Below are positions 8,416 through 17,200 of a DNA stretch of 33,054 bases, one piece after another. Made by a program: the position numbers and the translations under genes. Where the stretch lies: NCBI GenBank assembly GCA_026394055.1, contig JAPKYZ010000009.1, forward strand, positions 1 through 33,054. The letters are read 5' to 3'. The notes under the pieces were generated by a model, which saw only the letters and a program-made list of their open reading frames with translations, made no database searches and was not told the origin of the DNA. Every line of letters starts with the position of its first letter. Within the stretch, counting starts at the first letter, position 1. The stretch comes from Acidobacteriota bacterium. Lineage in GTDB: Bacteria; Acidobacteriota; Terriglobia; Bryobacterales; Bryobacteraceae.

Positions 8416-9639
8416 ATGCGACTGATTCTCAGCAGGCTAGTACCTGTCTTGATCCTGACAGGTTCGGCCGCTCTACACGCTAGCGCCGTTCGGGATTTCA
8501 GCGGCTCCAGTTTGGCGGTTCTCGGGCCCAACGACGACGGTTCATTCGTCAACGTCCTGCTCCCGTTTACCCTGAACTTTTTTGGCAGTTCACAAAACAT
8601 CGTCAGCGTTAACAACAATGGCAATCTAACCTTCGGCTTGAACAATAGCCAATCGATCTATACTCCTTATGGCCTCACGCAGCCTCTGGGATTCCCTATT
8701 GTGGCCCCATTCTTTGCCGACGTCGATACGCGGGGACCCGGTTCCTCCGTGGTGACCTTTGGCAACGTAACAGTGGATAGCCACACCGCATTTGTGGCCA
8801 ACTACGTCGATGTCGGCTATTTCAACCAACAGACGGACAAGCTAAATAGCTTTCAAGCCCTACTGATCGACCGCTCCGACATCGGCCCCGGCGATTTTGA
8901 CATCGAGTTCAACTACGACCGGCTGTTATGGGAGACCGGCAGCGCCAGCCGCGGCGTCAATGGCTTCGGCGGCTTTTCTGCCCGGACGGGCTTCTCGAAT
9001 GGCTCAGGCGCGGCCGGGACCAACCTTGAACTGCCTGGCTCCGGCATCAATGGCGCTCTGCTCGACGGTGGCCCCAATAGCTTGATCGCCACCAGCTTCA
9101 ACAGCCCTGTCCTGGGCCGTTACGTCTTCCCAGTCCGCAACGGACGACCGGCCCAGCCGGGTGATACTCCTGCGTTGCCGATCAATCCGAGCGAGCTCGT
9201 GCCCGGTGGCCCCGGTCAGGCACCGCTATTCGTCTTCAACAACCAGCCCTCCGGCCGTTGGTTTGACCCGCCGATCGTTTACGGATTCGAGTTCGACATG
9301 CTCTCTCCCGGCCAAAGCTTTGCCGAGTTGCGCCTGCCGGCGGGTTCACCCTTACAGGGGCTCACCCTCAGCTACGGCCAAACCCGCGTCGGCCCCTTTA
9401 GCGGCGATGCCTTCTCCTACCTGTTTCCGGCTGGTGTCACCGAGTTTCGTATTACTGGCATCAGCCCCCTGCTGGACCCGACTTCCCCGGGCTTCTCCTC
9501 CGCCTTCCCGGCGTGGCTAAGCTTCAGTTCGGCGACGGCGAGTTTTTCCATGACACCGCTGACCACACCGGAGCCCGGTACCTGGCTGTCACTTCTAGCT
9601 GGACTCGGTCTGGTGGTGATGCGGCGGCAGCGCGGATAG
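8416..9639 (+). CDS. PEP-CTERM sorted protein with nidogen-like (NIDO) domain
   Basis: A 407-aa secreted protein. MRLILSRLVPVLILTGSAALHASA is a Sec signal peptide. Residues about 30-190 resemble a NIDO domain: LPFTLNFFGSSQNIVSVNNNGNLTFG, FADVDTRG, FQALLIDRSD and FDIEFNYDRLLWETG. The middle is a beta-rich region of unknown function. The end, PEPG followed by a hydrophobic stretch and MRRQRG, is a PEP-CTERM sorting tail, recognised and cleaved by an exosortase that is not in this window. The ATG at 8416 was chosen over ATG 8407 because AAAGGA (8402-8407) is correctly spaced for it. The protein is probably exported to the cell surface or extracellular matrix. It is preceded by a leader hairpin. 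Confidence 0.85.
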   Translation: MRLILSRLVPVLILTGSAALHASAVRDFSGSSLAVLGPNDDGSFVNVLLPFTLNFFGSSQNIVSVNNNGNLTFGLNNSQSIYTPYGLTQPLGFPIVAPFFADVDTRGPGSSVVTFGNVTVDSHTAFVANYVDVGYFNQQTDKLNSFQALLIDRSDIGPGDFDIEFNYDRLLWETGSASRGVNGFGGFSARTGFSNGSGAAGTNLELPGSGINGALLDGGPNSLIATSFNSPVLGRYVFPVRNGRPAQPGDTPALPINPSELVPGGPGQAPLFVFNNQPSGRWFDPPIVYGFEFDMLSPGQSFAELRLPAGSPLQGLTLSYGQTRVGPFSGDAFSYLFPAGVTEFRITGISPLLDPTSPGFSSAFPAWLSFSSATASFSMTPLTTPEPGTWLSLLAGLGLVVMRRQRG

Positions 9640-9720
9640 GTTGAATTTGAGTGACTCTCCAGTGGCTCCTTGAGCATCGCGGCCGTCCAGGCGGCGGTGG
9701 ATCGAGGAGCCATTCTGCCG

Positions 9721-10074
9721 TTAGTCGGCCAACGCATTCCGAACGGCGGCCGGGTCACGATCGATCACCGTCAGGTACGCCCGGACCGCGCTGTCCGGAG
9801 TTGACCGGCCCTGTTCCCACTCTTGGACCGTGCGCGGATTAAAGCGGAACAAGCCCGCAAACTGTGCCTGCGAGAGCTTCAGCCTCCGCCGAATCGCCTT
9901 CACATCGACTCCAGGGCTAGCGGGCACCACCCGGGTCTCGAGCGCCACGTCGCCGCGATAGTAGGTGAGGGCTTCGCTGGCAGCCTCGATCAGATCACGG
10001 CCGATCGCGGTGCTTCTTGGGGTACTCGCTTTTGATCGCCCGGACGATCGGTTCAAGCTGGCTAGCTTCGGCAT
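9721..10074 (-). CDS. XRE-type helix-turn-helix antitoxin (HigA/NadS-like)
   Basis: A 117-aa protein. The second half is an XRE DNA-binding domain (VDVKAIRRRLKLSQAQFAGL, then RTVQEWEQGRSTPDSAVRAYLTVIDRDPAAV), very typical of antitoxins of the HigBA/RelE-type module, which repress their own operon and bind the toxin. The 20-30 residues before IGRDLIEAASEAL may not be translated; ATG 10074 is the best start but there is no clear ribosome-binding site. The start overlaps, in another frame, the C-terminal remnant of a toxin gene (9995-10132). With the toxin broken, this is an orphaned antitoxin that may no longer have its native promoter. Confidence 0.75.
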   Translation of the reverse strand: MPKLASLNRSSGRSKASTPRSTAIGRDLIEAASEALTYYRGDVALETRVVPASPGVDVKAIRRRLKLSQAQFAGLFRFNPRTVQEWEQGRSTPDSAVRAYLTVIDRDPAAVRNALAD

Positions 10075-10132
10075 GGGTGATGTTCTCCTTCTCGTTCTTG
10101 GCGTAGATACTCTGTCGACAAGTCTGAGCATT
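9995..10132 (-). pseudogene. 3'-remnant of a RelE/HigB-like toxin gene
   Basis: A 45-codon open frame, too short for routine gene calling, ends in IYAKNEKENITHAEASQLEPIV and about 15 further residues before TGA at 9995-9997. The phrase YAKNEKENIT followed by a leucine/isoleucine-rich helix is the usual C-terminus of RelE/HigB-family mRNA-interferase toxins. The catalytic core upstream is missing: the frame meets a stop at 10133-10135 and the sequence beyond is a short repeat element (10139-10199). It overlaps the antitoxin start region, as toxin and antitoxin genes often do. I interpret it as a toxin truncated by deletion or by arrival of the repeat. Confidence 0.6.
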
Positions 10133-10138
10133 TCAGAA

Positions 10139-10199
10139 TTCCCGCCAAGGCGCCAAGGGGCCAAGGGATCTCTTTGCGGCTTTGCGTCTTAGCGGGAGA
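10139..10199. repeat. Small imperfect inverted-repeat element
   Basis: The left end (CCCGCCAAGGCGCCAAGG, 10141-10158) and the complement of the right end (CCCGCTAAGACGCAAAGC) match at most positions, giving a 60-bp palindromic unit with internal CCAAG/TTTGCG iterations. Similar 'CGCCAAGG...TTTGCG' units occur as dispersed non-coding repeats in many bacterial genomes (from memory). It abuts the point where the toxin gene is cut off. The rest of 10200-10234 has no feature. Confidence 0.6.
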
Positions 10200-10234
10200 A
10201 TGGCCAAGATCACAGGTCCTGGACTTCTGAAGCA

Positions 10235-11437
10235 CTAGCTAAGCCGGAGCCACTCCCGAGCCGCACGATAGATCGCTGTCAGCGGTGCCCGCTCACCGGC
10301 ACTCAGCGGAAAATCCGGTGGCGCGATCAGGTGCATTTCGTCCATGCCTTCGGCCAGGAATAGATACGCCGTGTTGTTGCGGTACTCGACATACTTGCCC
10401 GCTTCCTGAAACACGTACTGGTAGAAGATCTCCAGATCCACGTAGGAGCCCAACATGTCCGCCTGGGTGGGGATCGCGGTCGCCTTATCCTGATCTTCAA
10501 AGATCAGCAGACTGCTGAACGGCTTCACCTTGTTGCGGATGCCAAAGTTGGCCACGACCAGCGATGGCTTGGCGCGGCGGATGGCTTGCACTGTGGCCCA
10601 TTCGACAAACGTGTTGTTGACCAACAGCGTGCCGTTGCCCGCCAGCAGGGTGGCGCGCACGAACTCGGACATCACCGGATCGCGCGAATACTCCGCATCA
10701 CGCGGCTGGAGTGTTTTCAGCTTTTCACCCAACTGACGCGGGCCCCGGACTTCGCCCTTCTCGGCGATCTTCTGCACTTCTTCCATCAGCCGCTGGCGGT
10801 AGGCGCTCAGCTTCTCGTAGCTGAGCTGCGTGGCTTTGCGGGCGCACCCGGCGAGCGCTTCGCCGGTCTCGACCGACCACGCGCTGTAGGGTCCGCGAGC
10901 CGCCGCACAAAGGTCCAGCAAGCTACCAGCAAGATCGGGCACCGGCTTGCCCGTGATCGCCAGCGGCACATACTGCGAAAGGTCATCCGGCACGGCCAGC
11001 GAGACGCGGCGGCCCCGGCCCTTCAACCGCGTCCACATCCGGTCCGGCCCCACCGGCAGGTCTGCGGGGGCGATCACCATCACCAGTCGCGGTTGACCCT
11101 TGGCGGCAATTTCGCCGTCCAGCACCGGATTGATCTGATCAAAGATCTGCGTGATCACGCGCCGCCACTCCGGGTAAAGCGCGTTGCGGTTCAGAAAGTC
11201 GACTTGCTGCAGCGTGAACCGTCCGCGCGGCCACGTCTGCGGCGTAACGCCCATGCGCGGCTCAAGCTCGGCCAGCGATGCAAACATGGCCGGCGGTGCT
11301 TTTTCGAGATAGGTGCCCAGCCGCTCAAAGTACGCCTGCTCGGCGGGAAACAGCGCCTCCCAGCCGCGCAGCTGCTCGTTGAAGTAGGCGGCAAAGGTTA
11401 CGGGAACATGCGCGAAGTCGAAGCGGGGGACCGCCAT
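10235..11437 (-). CDS. Conserved-looking protein of unknown function
   Basis: A 400-aa protein that I do not recognise. It has no signal peptide or transmembrane segment and is mixed alpha/beta. Segments that look structured are LVMVIAPADLPVGPDRMW and VSLAVPDDLSQYVPLAITG around residues 115-165, a charged helix with LSAYRQRLMEEVQKIAEKGE around 210-230, GTLLVNNTFVEWATVQAIRRA around 275-295 and SLVVANFGIRNKVKPFSSLL just after. The C-terminal part ends in EGMDEMHLIAPPDFPL. The ATG at 11437 is supported by AAGGGGGA six bases upstream and by a -10-like TACGAT seven bases before that sequence. It stands alone between the decayed toxin-antitoxin locus and a frameshifted gene. Codon bias and clean length suggest a real cytoplasmic protein. 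Confidence 0.75.
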   Translation of the reverse strand: MAVPRFDFAHVPVTFAAYFNEQLRGWEALFPAEQAYFERLGTYLEKAPPAMFASLAELEPRMGVTPQTWPRGRFTLQQVDFLNRNALYPEWRRVITQIFDQINPVLDGEIAAKGQPRLVMVIAPADLPVGPDRMWTRLKGRGRRVSLAVPDDLSQYVPLAITGKPVPDLAGSLLDLCAAARGPYSAWSVETGEALAGCARKATQLSYEKLSAYRQRLMEEVQKIAEKGEVRGPRQLGEKLKTLQPRDAEYSRDPVMSEFVRATLLAGNGTLLVNNTFVEWATVQAIRRAKPSLVVANFGIRNKVKPFSSLLIFEDQDKATAIPTQADMLGSYVDLEIFYQYVFQEAGKYVEYRNNTAYLFLAEGMDEMHLIAPPDFPLSAGERAPLTAIYRAAREWLRLS

Positions 11438-11450
11438 GGAAGTCCCCCTT

Positions 11451-11456
11451 ATCGTA
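11451..11456 (-). promoter_or_regulatory. -10-like element for the 400-aa unknown gene
   Basis: TACGAT on the minus strand lies 13 bases before the ATG at 11437 and would give a leader of about seven bases. No obvious -35 is seen. Confidence 0.3.
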
Positions 11457-11465
11457 CCGCCGCCG

Positions 11466-12372
11466 CTAGTGGAGTGTGGCCCCGACCGCTCCAAAACTGC
11501 GGAGATTCCCGGCCTGGTACTGGCTCTGGAATCCTGCCAACAGCCGCCCGAATTCCGGACGATACCAGGGGATCTTGGCCGCTACGTCCAGATAGGCGAC
11601 CACCGGTGCGGTGCGCCCCGCAGCCAGCAAGGCTTCCGCCAACATGAGGTTCGGTAGCTGCGTGGTGAGCGAAGCATCGGTGTCCGCGCCCAACGAATCG
11701 CGCAGATGCACGGCCGCGCCATCCAGGTCGCCTCGCGCCGCCGCCGCCAGGCCGAGAACTGTATGGGCGGTGTGCGCCAAGCCGGGCCGCGGTAGGGGCG
11801 GAGGCAAGCCAGGCAGCAGATCCAGCAGTTGCCGGGCGCGACGCTCCGCTTCCGCGCGCTCGCCCGTCCGCCACGCGCCGACGGCCAGGGCCTGCAGCGC
11901 AAACGGATCCTTGGCGTCGGCGGCGGCCCCCGTACCGAGCCTTCATCCCTTGGACGCGTTCCGCGGCGGGCCGCTTGTGATCGAGACCAACAATGCCCAT
12001 ACCCAGCGCGACGTGCAGGGTGAACGCCCTGGTGTAGTCGCGCCGCGTGAGAGCGTCGCGCATCTCCCCCAAGCCTTGCAGGATCGGCGCCGGCTCCTGG
12101 TACGACTGGACCATGGCAACATCCGGAAACGCTGGCTTGGTGTGTCGGCGGATGAACATCCCGATACCGGCCATCCTCTCCGCCGCAGCGGCGTACCGCG
12201 CATTGGTTACATCATCGATTACTTGGGCCGCTGCTTTTGCCGCCTCGCGATGGCTTTCTAGCGGTTGAGCGCTCACGCCGATGGCCGAAGCGATGAGTAG
12301 CGCCGCGAACAATGCCGGGACTGCTGTTGTCGTCCCATCTCTCATTGGCCAACGTTCGACCGGGATCTGCAT
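11466..12372 (-). pseudogene. Frameshifted exported helical-repeat (TPR-like) protein
   Basis: Two frames together encode one plausible 300-aa secreted protein. The first, from ATG 12372, has a signal sequence (PALFAALLIASAIGVSAQ) and continues to VQGMKAR at about 11935. There it derails into arginine-rich nonsense, while the frame one base over continues TGAAADAKDPFALQALAVG, then helical repeats (TAHTVLGLAAAARGDLDGAAVHL, LMLAEALLAAGRTAPVVAYLD), to TAG at 11466. Treating T11934 as an extra base, or two bases as missing, restores the protein. The second half resembles TPR/SEL1-type helical pairs. It may be a genuine pseudogene or a sequencing error. ATG 12345 is an alternative start, but 12372 lies exactly six bases after the -10 of a good promoter. 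Confidence 0.7.
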
Positions 12373-12378
12373 AACGCC

Positions 12379-12407
12379 ATCGTACGGGTAAATCGCGGCT
12401 CAATCAA
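12379..12407 (-). promoter_or_regulatory. Sigma70-type promoter with leaderless start
   Basis: On the minus strand TTGATT (12407-12402), a 17-base spacer and TACGAT (12384-12379) are followed by six bases (GGCGTT) and the ATG at 12372. Spacing is ideal and predicts that the mRNA starts at the start codon. Confidence 0.55.
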
Positions 12408-12450
12408 GGGAAATGAGAGAGGTGGCCACTTACTGATGCCGTAAGTTGGC

Positions 12451-13608
12451 CTAGACCAAGATCTCACGCGCGGGTTGCCCCGCCAGCCCCTCGGGCTTTA
12501 AGTCGAGCATCGCCGCCGCCGTCGCCGCCACATCGACGTGCCGGATCGGCTTATCGGTGGCGCCTTTGGTGACGCCTGCGCCCAACGCCAGCAGCCACGT
12601 GTTGCGGCAGGACGGGTCGCCGCTGCGGTGGTTTAGAAAGCCGTTGGCGGTGTTCTGGTCGCCATCGCGGCCCAGTTCGGGCAGGATCAGCAGCGTCGTC
12701 TGGTCCTTGTACTTGGGGTTCGCTTGGATCTCATCCCACAGCATCCCGGTCAACCGGTCCGTGCGCGTGACGGCCTGCAAGTAGAGCGAATAGCTGCCCC
12801 AGTGCGCCACGTCCATGTCCCAGAAGTTCACCAGCATCAGCCGTGGCGAAAACTCGCGCATCACCTCGCGCGTGATGAAGTAAGTCAACTCATCGCCGGA
12901 GCTCGGCGCTTCGGGCCCGTTGATGAATTCGCCCAGCGCGCGCGTCAGCGTCGATTGCACGTGCTTGTCCATCTGGCGGCTGCCCTTGAAGATGGTCCAG
13001 CCGACGCTTTCATAGCCTTCCTGCAGAATTGTTTCGAGACGCCGGTGCACGGCGTCGCGATCAGACAGATTCGCGGCACTGGGCTTCTTGACGATGTCCT
13101 TCACCGCATCAAGCAGCAGCTGCTTGGGCAGAATCACGTTGGCCCCGTAAGGTGCACCGAACTCTCGCTGAGCACTGGAGCCCATAGCCGCGAAGCTCTT
13201 GTTGGTGGCGATCACCCAGGCATCGAGCGGCCCCGCTTTGTGCGCCTTGCGGAACTGCTCAAACACGGTGGCTGAGGCGGGTGCCTCAAAGCCAAAATCA
13301 TCAACGCGCTGCCAGTTGCCGGTGACGATGCTGGCGGTGGAGTTAAAGTGCGACAGTACGCCCTGGTTCTGGCAGGTCTGATAGAAGAACCCATCGTGCT
13401 GCAGTTTCGCCAGACGCGGGATGTTGTGCAGGCCTTCGGGGGAAAACGTCTCGGAAGTCCGGACACCGCCGCCGAAGGTGACGAGGATCACCTTGCGGCC
13501 CTTAGCCTGCGCTTCCGCCGCTTGCGCCCACAAGCTCATTACACTGGCGGGGAGGATGCGCGAGGCGATGCTCAAGCCGGCCAGTTTCAAAAAGTCGCGC
13601 GTTCGCAT
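12451..13608 (-). CDS. Exported alkaline-phosphatase-superfamily-like protein (sulfatase/DUF1501-like)
   Basis: A 385-aa protein. The N-terminus (MRTRDFLKLAGLSIASRILP) resembles a degenerate Tat signal: only one arginine of the RR pair is present. The start of the mature part, VILVTFGGGVRTSETF, fits the metal-plus-nucleophile strand of the alkaline-phosphatase/sulfatase fold, with T51 or S52 as candidate nucleophile. DMDVAH (D264-H269), PELGRDGDQN near 308-317 and NHRSGD near 325 fit the later metal ligands. It also resembles secreted DUF1501 proteins of Acidobacteria and Planctomycetes. Hydrolysis of a phosphate or sulfate ester is inferred, not shown. It is the last gene of a four-gene operon, four bases after the molybdopterin oxidoreductase. 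The stop TAG is at 12451. Confidence 0.65.
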   Translation of the reverse strand: MRTRDFLKLAGLSIASRILPASVMSLWAQAAEAQAKGRKVILVTFGGGVRTSETFSPEGLHNIPRLAKLQHDGFFYQTCQNQGVLSHFNSTASIVTGNWQRVDDFGFEAPASATVFEQFRKAHKAGPLDAWVIATNKSFAAMGSSAQREFGAPYGANVILPKQLLLDAVKDIVKKPSAANLSDRDAVHRRLETILQEGYESVGWTIFKGSRQMDKHVQSTLTRALGEFINGPEAPSSGDELTYFITREVMREFSPRLMLVNFWDMDVAHWGSYSLYLQAVTRTDRLTGMLWDEIQANPKYKDQTTLLILPELGRDGDQNTANGFLNHRSGDPSCRNTWLLALGAGVTKGATDKPIRHVDVAATAAAMLDLKPEGLAGQPAREILV

Positions 13609-13612
13609 GGGG

Positions 13613-14299
13613 CTAATAGTCCATGATCTCGCCGCCAGAGATTTTGCGCTTGGTCTTGCCGCCTAAATCGAGCGGGGTATCGTAGCCCGCCAGGATGCGC
13701 CCATCGGGCGAGTAGTACGGCCCAATATCGCACGCCATGCTGCCCTTGCCTTCTTCGACAAACGTGATGGCGGTGATCAGCTTGGCGGACTTGTAGCCGT
13801 ACTTGGACGGGTCCAGCAGCCGCAGCGGCGCGCCGTGCTTATCGGGCAGCGGCTGGCCCCCGATCCCCAGCACCATCATCACGCGCGGGTTGGCCATCTC
13901 TTCAAGCGAAAAATACTCGTACCACTTGTCCGCGCAATCGATCCGGATCGCCTTGGCCTTCTTCGACGGCTTGGCGAGCTCCACCAACTGCGGGAAGCGG
14001 AAGCCGGACCACGTGGTCCGTGAAGACCAACACTGCACGCACTTCATCCGCGCATTCTGCGTCTCCTGCGGCAGCGCCCGCAATTGCGCCACCGTCAGCT
14101 GCTGCGGCTTCTCGATGAGGCCCTTGATCTGCAACCGCCACGTCTTCTGGTCGATCGGCGGCACCGGGTTGTACCACATCAACTTAAAATGCAGCTCATC
14201 CGGCTGATCGCTAGGCATCAGCAGCTTGGGCTTCGTTTGATCCGCCTGCGCCGCCCCCGCAGTGGCAGCGGCCAGGAACATTCTACGGTTGAGACGCAT
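13613..14299 (-). CDS. Tat-exported molybdopterin-dependent oxidoreductase (sulfite-oxidase/YedY family)
   Basis: A 228-aa protein with a twin-arginine signal (NRRMFLAAATAGAAQA), so it is folded with cofactor in the cytoplasm and exported. The oxidoreductase molybdopterin-binding domain shows WRLQIKGLIEKPQQLTVAQLRALP, then MKCVQCWSSRTTWSGF. C87 aligns with the molybdenum-ligating cysteine of MsrP/YedY (RCVE-WS motif). GAPLRLLDPSKYGYKSAK is the expected cofactor-binding stretch. It is shorter than YedY (about 330 aa). MsrP reduces oxidised methionines in periplasmic proteins with electrons from MsrQ; no msrQ is present here, so the partner is unknown. Its start overlaps the end of the FG-GAP/TPR gene by 17 bases, indicating co-translation. 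Confidence 0.8.
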   Translation of the reverse strand: MRLNRRMFLAAATAGAAQADQTKPKLLMPSDQPDELHFKLMWYNPVPPIDQKTWRLQIKGLIEKPQQLTVAQLRALPQETQNARMKCVQCWSSRTTWSGFRFPQLVELAKPSKKAKAIRIDCADKWYEYFSLEEMANPRVMMVLGIGGQPLPDKHGAPLRLLDPSKYGYKSAKLITAITFVEEGKGSMACDIGPYYSPDGRILAGYDTPLDLGGKTKRKISGGEIMDY

Positions 14300-17200
14300 T
14301 GGTCAAATCCTTCAACGCTTTCTGCGCCACCTGGCTTTCGGGGCGGACCTTCAGCAGCCGCTCCATTGCCCGGCGGGCTTCGGGGAGCCTTTTCTGCTGC
14401 ACGTAGATCCGACCCAGGTTCAAGTACAACAGCTCATCATCGGGCGCGGCGGCGATCCCCTGCTCGATCGCTTCAACGGCTTTGTCCGGCGCGCGCTGCT
14501 GCAGGTAGAGCACACCTAGATTGTTCCATGCGGCGGAATAGGCGGGTCGCAGGCGGACGGCTTCCTTCAGCTCACGCTCGGCTTCGGCCAACTGCCCGCG
14601 CTTGGCCATGGTCAGCCCAAGGCCCTGATGGCCTTCTGGGGAGCTGGGATCGGAAGTGAGCGCTTGGCGGTAGTAGTCTTCGGCCAGCGGCAGGCGGTTC
14701 AGCTTCTCCGCGGCTTGGGCCGCGTTCAGCAAGGCGTAGGTGAGCCCACTCTTGGCGGCCAGTGCTTGATCAAAGCACTCGAGCGCATGGCTGAAATCCT
14801 CGCGCGCCATGGCCAGCGCGCCCTGTTCATTCCACGCTTCCGCCGAGCCGGGCGCCAGCCGCAGAGCCTCGTCCACCAACGGCGCGGCCTTGGCAATCCG
14901 CCCCGCCTCGCGGTGCACCTGCGCCACCAGCACCATGGTCCGTACATTCGTGGGCTGCTGGCGGAGCACGGCTTCGAGATACGGCAGCGCTTGCTCCGGG
15001 TAGCCGCACCACAACAGAGAAGCGCCGAGCTTGAAGTAGTCGCGGCGAGCCGGAGCCAGCGCGCGCCCAGGGTAAGGCAACGCTGGACGTTGGTTGATCA
15101 GCTTCAAGTCCGCCGCTACTTGAGGCGCGTTGGGCACTTGGCGGTAGACCTTCACCGCGTGGCCTTCCGCATTCAGCAGGAACGCCAGCGGCAGGTCCAG
15201 CGGCGCGCGGTGCTCAAACAGGTAGCGGCGGAAGAGCGTGTAGGCAGCTAAGTGCGGCTGCGCGGCGGCCTCGGTGAGGACGTAGAGTCCGGGCCCGGTT
15301 TGCGGCATGGGCAGCGGCACAGGATCTTTCAGCCACGTGTCGTGCAAGCGCGGCTGATTGTCGCCCACAAGGACACTGGGCGCTATGGGCGAGGCGGCGG
15401 CGAACTTGCGCACCAGGCGGGCCGCGGACCCTTCCGTGACTTCGTAGAGCGCCCCCGCGTCCAGCTTCTCCAGCTTCTGCGTGAGGCCGCTGGGCCAGGT
15501 GATCTCGATCTGTTGCACTTGGCCCGCGCAGCCAAGATACAGCGTCTTCGTGTGCTGCGACAGATAGCCGGACCCAGCCGTGATCCACTTGGTCTGGCCG
15601 TCCAGCCGCACCTTGGCTCCAATGGCGTCGCGGTTGGACTTGGTGCCGATGAGGCGCAGCGCGACCCGCGGACGCCCTTGGCCGCAGCGGTTCTGCAGGA
15701 CACGCAACTGCGGCCCCAGGCGATTCTTGAGCAGGATGTCCAGGCAGCCATCGCCATCAAAGTCGGTCACCGCAAAAGCGCGCGAGTCTTCGGCGAAGTT
15801 CAGGCCGGATTCAAGGGAAGCGTCGCGATAACGGCTCCCGTCGCGCACGTAGAAGACGTTGGGCTCATGCCCGTTCCAGCTATAGCCTTCTCGGATGAAC
15901 TGGTTGATGGCATTCCAGCCGTTCTCGTAAGCGGCGTTGGGGCTGGCCGTGGCCGGAGTGCGAGCCACGACTTGCCGCCAGAAGAAACCCATCAGATCGG
16001 GCGACTTGTGGCCGCTCAGCATGCCGCAGGTGAGCAGCAGTTCCGCCTGGCCGTCGTTGTCGAAATCCACGGCATCGGCCGACCAGCCCCAGCGGCCCAT
16101 CTCAAGGCCGAGTTCGCCCGCCACCTCCGCGAACTTGCCGTTGCCCAGATTGCGGTAGAGCGAATTGCCTTTGGTGTGCGTGCGCCACGCAGGCTGGTCG
16201 CGCAAGGCGAAGGCCGGGCTCTTGACCACTTGCTGCCCAGCGGCGGTCCACATGTTGGCGACATAGAGATCAGGCCGGCCGTCGCCGTTTTGGTCGAACC
16301 AGCAGGCACTCATGCCGGGGGCAAGATTGGCCACGCCCGCTTCGGCAGCGACGTCACGGAACTTGCCGCCCTGGTTGCGGTAGAGATTGCTGCGGCCGAA
16401 GTCGTTGGCCACATAAAGGCTGGGCCAGCCGGAGCCATCGTAGTCCGCCCAGGCCGGGGCGAAGCTGTAGCGGTTGTTGTTCTCGCTGAGCCCCACCGCT
16501 GCGGTGACGTCTTCAAGATAGCCCGTGCCATCCGCGTTCAGCCGGTTGCGGAACAGGAAGTTGGGCGGACCGTTCTGCGCGTCAAAGTAGGGTGTCGGAT
16601 AGCGGAACTGGGCCTCGCTTTGGAAGAAGCTGTAGCAGCACAGGTAGAGATCCAGCTTGCCGTCGCGATCGAAGTCCGCGGCGGCCATGCCAGTAAAGCC
16701 GCCTTGCGGATCGGAGGCGAAGCGGAAGGCATCCGGGGCGAGCGTAAACTGTCCCCGGCCATCGTTCAAATAGAGCACCGGCGCGGAGCCGCGGAGCACC
16801 ACCAAATCCTGACGGCCCAGATTTCGGAGGTCGAGAAACAGCGCGCTGGAGGTGTCGTCCAGCAGATCGACACCCGCCGCGGCAGAGATCTCTTCGAGGT
16901 GCTGATCCTTCCACCGGAAGAGCCGGTTGGGCAAACCGGCGGGCTGGCAGACATAGATCTCATCGCGGCCGTCACCATCGATGTCGCCCACAGCAATGCC
17001 GTTGTTGCCGTAGATGTCGATGCCGAGCGCTGGGTCGAGTCGTGCCACCCAATAGGGGATGCCGCGCGAGAGTTGCTCGCTGTCGAGCACGGTGCCGGTG
17101 ATGTCGGCAAAGCGCCCATCGCGGCGCGGCGCGGGCGGCGGCATCACTGGATCGCGCGGGAACTCATCGTGGCCGCTTTCGATCAAGCCGATGTAGGGGA

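Noticed and set aside
10586..11647. 353-aa plus-strand open frame
   Set aside because: Antisense to the 400-aa gene and low-complexity in composition; no start signals or motifs.
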